Both the position numbers and the translations under genes were made by a program. The notes below the pieces were generated by a model. That model had not been told where the DNA came from and ran no database searches. It saw nothing but the letters and a program-made list of their open reading frames with translations. This document shows positions 6,996 through 13,460 of a DNA stretch of 14,793 nucleotides, in pieces (position 1 is the first letter of the stretch; every line of letters starts with the position of its first letter). Source of the DNA: Bacteroidales bacterium UBA3824 (GTDB taxonomy: Bacteria > Bacteroidota > Bacteroidia > Bacteroidales > UBA3824); the NCBI GenBank assembly GCA_002393195.1, contig DGIK01000120.1, forward strand, positions 1 to 14,793. Reading direction: 5' to 3'.

Positions 6996-7469
6996 TTAAA
7001 TGTCGTCGCCGCCAAAATCATCCCGCAAGTCCGTAATCTTGGGCAACGTAAAAAACAGCACCACCCACAGCACAAACGACGCCAAAAACATCCAAACCGC
7101 CGGACACAGCACCATTGCAACGCTATTGGCATTGATGCCCATCACAAGGGCGATGTACTGCCGCGTCTTGGCGTTGCAATATGCTTCCTGCGGGGTTTCG
7201 ATTGCCGAATCAAAATGCTTGACCGCACGTCGATACGACACCTTATAATATATTAGTACTGCCACGTCAACAATCCCAACCCAATGCATAAATGACAAAT
7301 GCACCAGTCCGTCGGTAATTAGAAACGCGATGGCACATGCCCCCAACATCACCGCAAGGCTTTTGGTGAGTAGTTGTTTTTGCTTTTCACATAGCATCAA
7401 CAGAGGGTTACGGTCGGGCTGCTCACCGTCAGATGTCATTAGGTCGGGATGTTCATCGTCAAGTGTCAT
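6996..7469 (-). CDS. Small membrane protein of unknown function, coupled to the deacetylase
   Basis: 157 residues. After a charged N-terminus (1-35) there are four likely membrane helices (about 36-56, 59-76, 104-121 and 124-143), with a Lys/Arg-rich loop (KVSYRRAVKHFDSAIETPQEAY) between the second and third and an acidic tail (DLRDDFGGDDI). I do not recognise the family. The first 20 residues are two copies of a ten-residue unit, MTLDDEHPDL and MTSDGEQPDR, produced by a 30-base tandem duplication, so translation may start at M1 or at M11. The M1 ATG overlaps the TGA of the upstream deacetylase gene (ATGA, 7466-7469), a classic coupling arrangement, which favours M1 as the real start. Being co-transcribed with an exported deacetylase, it may act in envelope or polysaccharide biology, but this is only an inference from position. 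Confidence 0.7.
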   Translation of the reverse strand: MTLDDEHPDLMTSDGEQPDRNPLLMLCEKQKQLLTKSLAVMLGACAIAFLITDGLVHLSFMHWVGIVDVAVLIYYKVSYRRAVKHFDSAIETPQEAYCNAKTRQYIALVMGINANSVAMVLCPAVWMFLASFVLWVVLFFTLPKITDLRDDFGGDDI

Positions 7470-7470
7470 T
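7411..7470 (-). repeat. 30-bp tandem duplication at the start of the small membrane-protein gene
   Basis: Bases 7411-7440 and 7441-7470 are identical at 24 of 30 positions. On the minus strand each copy encodes a ten-codon unit beginning ATG-ACN (MT). The duplication keeps the frame and doubles the start codon, giving two possible N-termini 10 residues apart. Confidence 0.85.
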
Positions 7471-8446
7471 TACAAGCGATTTTGTAAGTTTTGCCGGGCA
7501 CCACGTCCATCGTAATCTTGCCGTCGCTCACTTTCGCATTTTTGGCGTTGGCCTTGGCAGTCGTGCAACCTTGCGGCAATTGTCGGCTTATTGTGATAGG
7601 TTCGTCGAATTTGGTAAGCGGCGATTGAGCCTTGCAACCTACAATGACAGTGATTTTGTTGCCTTTTTTCATTTCTCTGATTGTCAATGCGTTGCGCTCT
7701 ATGATGTATTTGGAAATCTGCGCAAAAGTGGCTACCCAAAATTTGTCGGGATTCTTGGTGACGTATGCCAAATGTTTTTCCAATTCTGACGATTCTATGG
7801 GCGAATATCCGCCGTCGTCGTCGATGCCGTGAATGAGGAATGTGCACCAACCCTTTTGCGATACGCCGTCGTCCACCCACTTATTGAACTCCTCAGCCTT
7901 ATTGACATCGCTCTCCAAGCCCACGCCTACCGACGAAATGTCAAACATATCGGCGGGCGTATGCGGCTCGATGTGTTTGCTGCAACAACGCGCCGAGATG
8001 TAATATTTGGACGAAATTTCCTTGTGTCCCGACGCGCAATACGGATACACAAGCGTAACGCACTCGCTGCCAGTGTATTGCTTGATGATGCGCTGAGATT
8101 CGCGACATTCCATCTCAAACTCTTCCGGGCTGAGCATAGACATATTTTTGTGATGGACGGTGTGGGATGTTACCTCGTGTCCATTTTTGAGGACAGCCTT
8201 CAATAGAGGCCATTCGTTGGGCTTCACCCACGTTGTTACAACATTGAGAGAAACCTTGACTCCGTACTTGTCGAAAAGCGGCACGGCTACGGGCAACTGT
8301 TTGGACGTCAAATCGTCCAAAGAATACGTAACGGCACTTTGGCTAAACCCATGCCACGGTGCAACACTGTATTCCGACGGTATTTGCGCTGCGACAGTGG
8401 CGGCTGTCATTATTGCGGCGGCGAGAAGGGAAATGTGTTTTTTCAT
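7466..8446 (-). CDS. Exported polysaccharide deacetylase-like protein (NodB/CE4 fold)
   Basis: 326 residues with a signal peptide (about 1-20, MKKHISLLAAAIMTAATVAA, then QIPSEYS). The NodB-type core covers about 35-250. Motif 1 is YSLDDL (41-46), where D44 and D45 take the places of the two Asp of the usual TFDDG; motif 2 is SHTVHH with H95 and H99, the metal-binding HxxxH; motif 3 is weak (VYPYCASG at 133-140, without the usual Arg); the last catalytic His may be H206 in LIHGIDDDGG. A C-terminal part (255-326) is a beta-rich extension with Lys/Thr-rich strands, possibly a binding module. Such enzymes remove acetyl groups from chitin-like, peptidoglycan or xylan substrates; which one cannot be told here. 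It is transcribed first and overlaps the membrane-protein gene by ATGA. Confidence 0.85.
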   Translation of the reverse strand: MKKHISLLAAAIMTAATVAAQIPSEYSVAPWHGFSQSAVTYSLDDLTSKQLPVAVPLFDKYGVKVSLNVVTTWVKPNEWPLLKAVLKNGHEVTSHTVHHKNMSMLSPEEFEMECRESQRIIKQYTGSECVTLVYPYCASGHKEISSKYYISARCCSKHIEPHTPADMFDISSVGVGLESDVNKAEEFNKWVDDGVSQKGWCTFLIHGIDDDGGYSPIESSELEKHLAYVTKNPDKFWVATFAQISKYIIERNALTIREMKKGNKITVIVGCKAQSPLTKFDEPITISRQLPQGCTTAKANAKNAKVSDGKITMDVVPGKTYKIACK

Positions 8447-8484
8447 TGGATATAAAATTATGGATGGGAAATCGTATGTTTTTA

Positions 8485-8514
8485 TTCAATATCAATACCA
8501 ATATCAATGTCAAT
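8485..8514. repeat. Five tandem hexamers of the form NNCAAT
   Basis: TTCAAT, ATCAAT, ACCAAT, ATCAAT, GTCAAT follow one another from 8485 to 8514 and end exactly where the palindrome at 8515 begins. An 11-bp direct repeat (ATTGATATAAA, 8552-8562 and 8563-8573) lies on the other side. The sequence is non-coding, 40 bases upstream of the deacetylase start on the minus strand. Confidence 0.75.
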
Positions 8515-8559
8515 GTAGAGACGCACGGCCGTGCGTCTCTACGACAACGACATTGATAT
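8501..8559. repeat. REP-like palindromic element: perfect 28-bp palindrome in a larger dyad
   Basis: Bases 8515-8542 are a perfect 28-base palindrome; the left arm is GTAGAGACGCACGG. Outside it a second inverted repeat, ATATCAATGT (8501-8510) and ACATTGATAT (8550-8559), extends the stem, with unpaired 4 and 7 bases between. I recall very similar GTAGAGACGC-type palindromes recurring between genes in Bacteroidota and cyanobacteria. It lies 44 bases after the stop of the EF-hand gene on the minus strand; no T-run follows on that strand, so it is not a standard terminator. Confidence 0.85.
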
Positions 8560-8585
8560 AAAATTGATATAAAAATTGTTGCCAA

Positions 8586-10853
8586 TTATTTTGCCGGGGT
8601 TTCGGCAGCCGGGGCGTCGGTTGCGGGGGTTGCCGGTGCCTCGGTATTGGGCTTGTCTCTAAAATCGAGCACCTTGATAGGCTCGATGCCAAACCTCTCC
8701 AACTTGCCTGTGCAGTACATCACAAAGCCGATGATGCCAACAAACAGAAGAATCCACAAAGCCTTCTTCCACCACGGATATTTCTTGTCGGCGAGCGGGT
8801 CGCGACCCTTCACAAACGGGAACTTGGCGAGGTGAGTGAGAGTTGCGCCAAAGGTGATGTTGACGAAAGCATGAGCATTGACAGCCCAGCCGTTGGCGTT
8901 GAGCACGGGCGCGAGGTTGCGGCGGCGGAGTTTCATATACGCCAAGAGCATCGACGGTCCAGAAATCAGGAGTATTACAGCCAACAATGCGAGAATCATG
9001 CCCCACCACGGCAGACTCAAGAAACCACTTACAACAGAAACGATTGCTGCGCCGATAAATCCTAACGCCATGCCGATTGCCGCAAATATGCCGCAATACT
9101 TGGCGATGTCGAAGGGCTGTTTTTGAGGCGGTGCGGCGGGTGCGCCTTCGGCAGGTTTTTCGGTGAGCTTGGTGCCGGTTTCCGAAATTTTGGCAGTTGC
9201 ATTGTCTGTCATTGCCTTGTCCTTGTCGGCAGCAAACTTTGAAACCTGGTCTTCAATGAATTTTGCAAACTTCTTGTACGGCGACCAGAACGCCTGACGG
9301 ATTGAGATGGGATTTTCGATTACCTTGGTGACAGTAGCCTCGTAGTCGTTGCCGTCGCGGTCGTAGAACACGCCGTTTTTGCCGACAGTGATATTGTCAA
9401 CGTCGCCGTCGGTGATTACAGCCGCTATCTGCAACTTCTTGCCGAGTTTCTTATTTTCACAGTCGCAATAAGCAATGAACATTGCGCTCTGAGCGGCGGA
9501 GGCGGTATGCTTGCCCATATCGGCAACACGGATGCAGAGGTCGCAACTGCGCTGGTCGATAAAGAGCGTGCCGGCCTGGAAGATAGCCTTGTCGCCAGTC
9601 TTGTACTGATAATAGAAATCGGTGAAAGTTACGTAGTTGCGCAGGAAGTTGAACATATCGCGGTACAAGTGGGCGAGTTTGTTGACTTCCTGAATGCTCT
9701 CGGCGTTGTCCTTCTCGGCGAGATCCTTATCCACGAGGGCGAGGAGGTCGTCCATTTTGCTATTGGCAATTGCATCGGTAAGATACGCAAAATCAACGCC
9801 TTCCACCTTTGCGCCCTTCTTGTCGGCGAGCCACTTGTCGTATGCGCCGAATTTGGAGGCGATGGTGTTCCATTCTGCCTCGGTAATAGACTGTTTGCCA
9901 GCAAAATCCACGTCCAATATCAACGACTTCAACGCCTTGAACTTGCCTTCCCAAGCCGGGTTGATGGCATCGTTGAGCGGAAGTTCTGCCTTTACGTTGA
10001 TTTTTGTAAGCGGATAAGCCTCAATCTCGGCGATGGCTTCGGTGAGGTTTTTCTCCGAAATCTTGGCGAGGCTATCCTTGGAAATTTCGAGGGCTGATGT
10101 TGCGTCGGCGTCCATTGCGGCGAGTTTGCAACGGATGAAATAGTCCGCCACCTTGTCCTTGATGGCGTAATAAGCGTCGCGGGCTGCGGTGGTATTGTCG
10201 CCGTATGGAATGAGGTTAGAATCGTTGAGAGAGAGATTTTTCCAAGCGGTGAAGTCTGCCGCCTGCGTATAAAATTCCTCTATCAACTCCTTGGTAACAC
10301 CATCTGCGCCGCTGCGGTCGGTAGCCTTGCCGATATTGGCGATGATGGTGGCGATTAGTTTTTTAAGTGATTCGTCGTCGGCAGAAGCCTCGGTGATGAT
10401 GCCGTCGCCGTTGTACTTGGTGTCGGCAAAGATTTTCACGCTGTCGGCGGTCTCGGCAACAGCGAGTTCCTGCTTGTCGAGCTTGAGGTTGGCGAGTATC
10501 TGACGCGCCGAATTGAGGAGTTTTTTGCCCTCGTCGGTGTCTTCGCGGATGGCGGAGATGGGCAGCACGGCAGATTTTTCGGTGAGCGCGTCCATATTAC
10601 GGAGCACCTTTTTGAGCCATTCGATAGCGGCGTTTACTTCGTTGACCTTGATATGACCGTCGCCGTCGGTATCGAGCATTTTGAGCGTCTCGGGGTCGAT
10701 TTCAAGCCCTGTCGTGGGGCAGCTGAGCACCGTCCATTGCTTTTGGTCGAGCTCTGGCAAGTGAGCGATGTCGTCGCCAGTGTCGATGCTCACACGGGTT
10801 ACACCGCCTATCTTGGTGTAACGCCACGGATAAGAAGATTTGGTATTTTCCAT
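8586..10853 (-). CDS. Large membrane protein with three EF-hand-like modules, function unknown
   Basis: 755 residues. A long N-terminal part (1-580) without a signal peptide is followed by membrane helices at about 585-612, 615-640 and 697-715, with KLRRR (641-645) as a basic loop, and a Pro/Ala/Thr-rich tail (735-755). EF-hand-like modules: DTDGDGHIKVNE at 61-72 is canonical (D61, D63, D65, G66, I68, E72); DTKYNGDGIITE at 144-155 has an altered spacing; DVDFAGKQSITEAE at 314-327 is degenerate, with an insertion. Each is preceded by a hydrophobic helix and followed by another. Near 440 a Cys pair DLC and at 463-465 CDC occur. The region 478-545 (VITDGDVDNITVGKNG ... NPISIRQAF) reads as a conserved block. 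I do not recognise a named family; calcium binding is likely for the first loop and doubtful for the others. It is divergent to the SpoIIE phosphatase gene. Confidence 0.75.
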   Translation of the reverse strand: MENTKSSYPWRYTKIGGVTRVSIDTGDDIAHLPELDQKQWTVLSCPTTGLEIDPETLKMLDTDGDGHIKVNEVNAAIEWLKKVLRNMDALTEKSAVLPISAIREDTDEGKKLLNSARQILANLKLDKQELAVAETADSVKIFADTKYNGDGIITEASADDESLKKLIATIIANIGKATDRSGADGVTKELIEEFYTQAADFTAWKNLSLNDSNLIPYGDNTTAARDAYYAIKDKVADYFIRCKLAAMDADATSALEISKDSLAKISEKNLTEAIAEIEAYPLTKINVKAELPLNDAINPAWEGKFKALKSLILDVDFAGKQSITEAEWNTIASKFGAYDKWLADKKGAKVEGVDFAYLTDAIANSKMDDLLALVDKDLAEKDNAESIQEVNKLAHLYRDMFNFLRNYVTFTDFYYQYKTGDKAIFQAGTLFIDQRSCDLCIRVADMGKHTASAAQSAMFIAYCDCENKKLGKKLQIAAVITDGDVDNITVGKNGVFYDRDGNDYEATVTKVIENPISIRQAFWSPYKKFAKFIEDQVSKFAADKDKAMTDNATAKISETGTKLTEKPAEGAPAAPPQKQPFDIAKYCGIFAAIGMALGFIGAAIVSVVSGFLSLPWWGMILALLAVILLISGPSMLLAYMKLRRRNLAPVLNANGWAVNAHAFVNITFGATLTHLAKFPFVKGRDPLADKKYPWWKKALWILLFVGIIGFVMYCTGKLERFGIEPIKVLDFRDKPNTEAPATPATDAPAAETPAK

Positions 10854-10884
10854 TTTTAATGTTTTTGATGATGATTATATGTCG

Positions 10885-10892
10885 CAAATTTA
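10885..10892 (-). promoter_or_regulatory. Candidate -7 box for the EF-hand gene
   Basis: TAAATTTG on the minus strand is an exact TAnnTTTG. The only TTTG upstream (10921-10918) is 25 bases away, longer than the usual 19-21, so the -33 box is weak or absent. The site is about 31 bases before the ATG at 10853. Confidence 0.4.
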
Positions 10893-10948
10893 CGAAAGTT
10901 TTTTTATAAAAAACTCACAAAAAAATAGTTTTTTCCAAAAAAAATTAT

Positions 10949-10956
10949 CAACTTTG
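10949..10956 (+). promoter_or_regulatory. Possible -7 box for the SpoIIE phosphatase gene
   Basis: CAACTTTG matches TAnnTTTG with one mismatch. No TTTG lies at the expected distance upstream, where the sequence is an A/T run. It would leave a leader of about 85 bases. A short AAGG (11036-11039), six bases before the ATG at 11046, could act as a Shine-Dalgarno motif, which is unusual for this window. Confidence 0.3.
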
Positions 10957-11045
10957 CGAAAACAAAAACCAACCAACTGCGACGTAAGCCGCATATAGAA
11001 ATAATAATTAACATCCAAACAATAGCCAATAGATTAAGGTAGCAA

Positions 11046-13328
11046 ATGCTGAGACGGTTGTGCATATTACTGTCATTAATAATCCTCGTCACTATCTATC
11101 CACTACATCTGCACGCGCAGAACGACGGACAGACACTCAACGGCGCGGACATACTCGACATGCCCGACAACGATAACAAATTCAGGACTCTCGACGAGTT
11201 TATACAATCGCAGACCAACCCCGACACACTGCTTTATTACACCGAGCATCAGGTGAAATTAGCCAAAAAACTCGACATTCCACTTTTCCGCACACGTGCG
11301 CTCATGAACAACGCACGCGCCTACGGACGTTTATACGACTACCAAAATGCAGTAACGACATACGAAAAGGCTCTCAAACTCGCAGAGCAAACCTGCAATA
11401 TGAAAAATATGGCCAATTGCTACAACGAAATGGCTGTGCTGCTCACCCGCACCAACGATTACAACAGGGCGTCGGAGTGTTTCAACAATGCCCTGCACCT
11501 ATTCATACAAATAGGCGACAAGCACATGATTACCGACGTGTACCGCAACCTTGGACGGCAGTGCCTCAACTTCCACCTGTACAAAAGCGCAAAATCGTAC
11601 TTCGACAACGCATTTAAGCTCGATTCTGCGTTCAACAACATAAAATCGCTCGCCCTCGACTTCTACTGCGCCGGCAAGTCAGACTACCTTCAATTCCTCG
11701 ACCTCGATTCGCTCATGCTACTCAAAACCGGCATCGCCAAAATGAAGATTTCGCTCTCACACTCCCAAAAGGCGGGCGACAAGAGGATGTTGCAAGGATG
11801 CTACGAACAATTGATGCTGATGTACGTAAGCTCTTACACCACCGACAACCCAGACCTATTGAAAATTGCAAAAGACTCCGCCCAATACTACTATAAACTC
11901 ACCGACGCGACACGCAAGGAGCTCAACCCCGGCAAAGAGCATATCGTAATGGAAATCACCAAAGCCAACCTCCTCACGATGGACGGCAAATACGCCGAAG
12001 CCACCAAAATGCTCAAAAAACTCGAAGAAAAATTTGACACTTCGGGAACAGATTATGCACGTTACAGGGCTTTCCTATACAGATCTATGATATGGACTCT
12101 GCGCAAATCGGGCAACTACAAGGACGCCGTGATATATTCCGAAAAATTCAAGGTGGCGGAAGAAAGCACATACAACCGCGAATTTGCCGTAAGGTCTATC
12201 AAAGCGTCCGCCGAAGCCGAATACAGCGAAATCATCCGCAATCAGGAAGACAAGGAGCGCAAAGAGGAGGCGGCGCAACAAGAGCAAATCAAAGAACAAC
12301 GTACAATCACCACAATCTTCGTTATATGCATACTGCTCGCCGCCGTACTTGCATTTGTGATATGGCAAAGCCTCAAACGCAAACGCCGCAACAACGAGCT
12401 GCTGGCGGCGCAGAAAGCCGAAATACTCCAAAAAAACGAAGAATTACAGACCCAAAACCGCAAAATAGAATCGCAGCGCGACGAAATCCTTGCGCAACGC
12501 GACGAGATAGAGGCGCAGAAAACACAGCTCGCCGACGCCAACTCACGCATCACAGCCTCCATACGATACGCACACCGCATACAGACCGCGTCCGTGCCAT
12601 CGGAGGAGATGATGCACAAAATATTTGGCGAGTGCATGGTATATTGGAAACCATTGAACATCGTATCGGGCGACTTCTTCTGGGCGACACAGGCAGGACG
12701 CTACAAACTGCTCACCGCCGCCGACTGCACAGGACATGGCGTGCCAGGCGCATTCATGAGTATGCTCGGAGTATCCACCCTCAACGACATCGCCGCACAG
12801 AGGGACATCGAAGGCTCAGACATCACAGCAGCATCGATACTCGAAGAACTCCGCGAAAAGATAATAGCCGCTCTCCGTCAGTCGGGACCTCAGCGCGAGA
12901 CAGAGGACGGCATCGACATGGCATTTTGCATCATCGACCCGTCGGCAATGTTGATACAATATTCAGGCGCCAACCGCCCATTGTGGCTCGTGCGCGACGG
13001 CGAACTCACGGAATACAAGCCCGACAAGATGCCCGTAGGCTCATACATCAAAGGCGACAGGCATTTCAACAATACAATCATAAGGGTACAGCCGGGCGAC
13101 ACTTTATATATGGCGTCCGACGGCATCGCCAATCAGTTTGGCGGCGACGACAACAAGCCAAAATTCAGCTCGCAGCGTCTGCGCAACCTTTTGGAAACCA
13201 TTGCAGCCAAGCCATTTGCAGAGCAACGCACCATCATAGAAAACACCCTCGAACAATGGCGACAACGTCCCGACGGCTCGCAAGAGGCGCAGATAGACGA
13301 CCAGATATTGGTGGGGGTGAGGATATGA
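11046..13328 (+). CDS. TPR sensor with membrane helix, coiled coil and SpoIIE-type protein phosphatase
   Basis: 760 residues. A signal peptide or first anchor (1-24, RRLCILLSLIILVTIYPLHLHA), then a periplasmic region rich in TPR-like helices (about 85-385: NNARAYGRLYDYQNAVTTYEKALKLAE, YNEMAVLLTRTNDYNRASECFNNALHLF, and DGKYAEATKMLKKLEEKF), a membrane helix at about 421-441, a coiled coil (445-500) and a cytoplasmic PP2C/SpoIIE domain (505-760). The phosphatase motifs are intact: SGDFFW with D543, ADCTGHGVPGAFMS with D560, ASDGIANQFGG with D692, and the end DDQILVGVRI with D751-D752, all metal-binding acids of this family. SITASIRYAHRIQTA at 504-515 is the usual linker. Such proteins dephosphorylate an anti-sigma antagonist or similar partner; none is visible nearby. 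It is divergent to the EF-hand gene and is followed by the thioredoxin-like gene. Confidence 0.92.
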   Translation: MLRRLCILLSLIILVTIYPLHLHAQNDGQTLNGADILDMPDNDNKFRTLDEFIQSQTNPDTLLYYTEHQVKLAKKLDIPLFRTRALMNNARAYGRLYDYQNAVTTYEKALKLAEQTCNMKNMANCYNEMAVLLTRTNDYNRASECFNNALHLFIQIGDKHMITDVYRNLGRQCLNFHLYKSAKSYFDNAFKLDSAFNNIKSLALDFYCAGKSDYLQFLDLDSLMLLKTGIAKMKISLSHSQKAGDKRMLQGCYEQLMLMYVSSYTTDNPDLLKIAKDSAQYYYKLTDATRKELNPGKEHIVMEITKANLLTMDGKYAEATKMLKKLEEKFDTSGTDYARYRAFLYRSMIWTLRKSGNYKDAVIYSEKFKVAEESTYNREFAVRSIKASAEAEYSEIIRNQEDKERKEEAAQQEQIKEQRTITTIFVICILLAAVLAFVIWQSLKRKRRNNELLAAQKAEILQKNEELQTQNRKIESQRDEILAQRDEIEAQKTQLADANSRITASIRYAHRIQTASVPSEEMMHKIFGECMVYWKPLNIVSGDFFWATQAGRYKLLTAADCTGHGVPGAFMSMLGVSTLNDIAAQRDIEGSDITAASILEELREKIIAALRQSGPQRETEDGIDMAFCIIDPSAMLIQYSGANRPLWLVRDGELTEYKPDKMPVGSYIKGDRHFNNTIIRVQPGDTLYMASDGIANQFGGDDNKPKFSSQRLRNLLETIAAKPFAEQRTIIENTLEQWRQRPDGSQEAQIDDQILVGVRI

Positions 13329-13342
13329 CAGACGGCTCTACA

Positions 13343-13402
13343 TTCCTAAATATTGTTAATACCTTCCTAAATATTGCAAACACCTTAATATAGTATTGCA
13401 AA
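13343..13402 (+). repeat. 21-22-bp-spaced direct repeats upstream of the thioredoxin-like gene
   Basis: TTCCTAAATATTG occurs at 13343-13355 and 13364-13376 exactly, 21 bases apart. A third, degenerate unit (TTAATATAGTATTG at 13385-13398) follows at 21-22 bases; it shares CCTT and ATTGCAAA with the second unit. A two-helical-turn spacing just before the -7 box at 13409 is what would be expected of operator sites. Confidence 0.7.
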
Positions 13403-13408
13403 TTGCGT

Positions 13409-13416
13409 TAATTTTG
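13409..13416 (+). promoter_or_regulatory. Candidate -7 box of the thioredoxin-like gene
   Basis: TAATTTTG is an exact TAnnTTTG, 45 bases before the ATG at 13461. At the -33 position no TTTG is found (TTAA with a 20-base spacer), so the promoter may depend on an activator bound to the repeats just upstream. Confidence 0.5.
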
Positions 13417-13460
13417 CATACAGCTTAATCGTAAAACTAACACAAAAAACTATATAAAAA

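Noticed and set aside
10897..10915. Short inverted repeat AGTTTTTT-TAT-AAAAAACT in the divergent region
   Set aside because: It consists almost only of A and T and lies in an AT-rich gap where such repeats are expected by chance; it has too little G/C to be a believable terminator and no consistent position relative to either start.
10854..11045. Divergent intergenic region searched for riboswitch or small RNA
   Set aside because: No stable GC-containing structure or known riboswitch pattern is visible; only candidate -7 boxes are reported.
12092..13393. Plus-strand frame of 433 codons overlapping the SpoIIE phosphatase
   Set aside because: Extremely Arg/His-rich, without any fold pattern, and lies in another frame of a gene with intact catalytic motifs; a shadow of codon bias.
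13343..13402. Direct repeats considered as a CRISPR array
   Set aside because: Only two exact units of 13 bases with an 8-base gap, no spacers and no cas genes.
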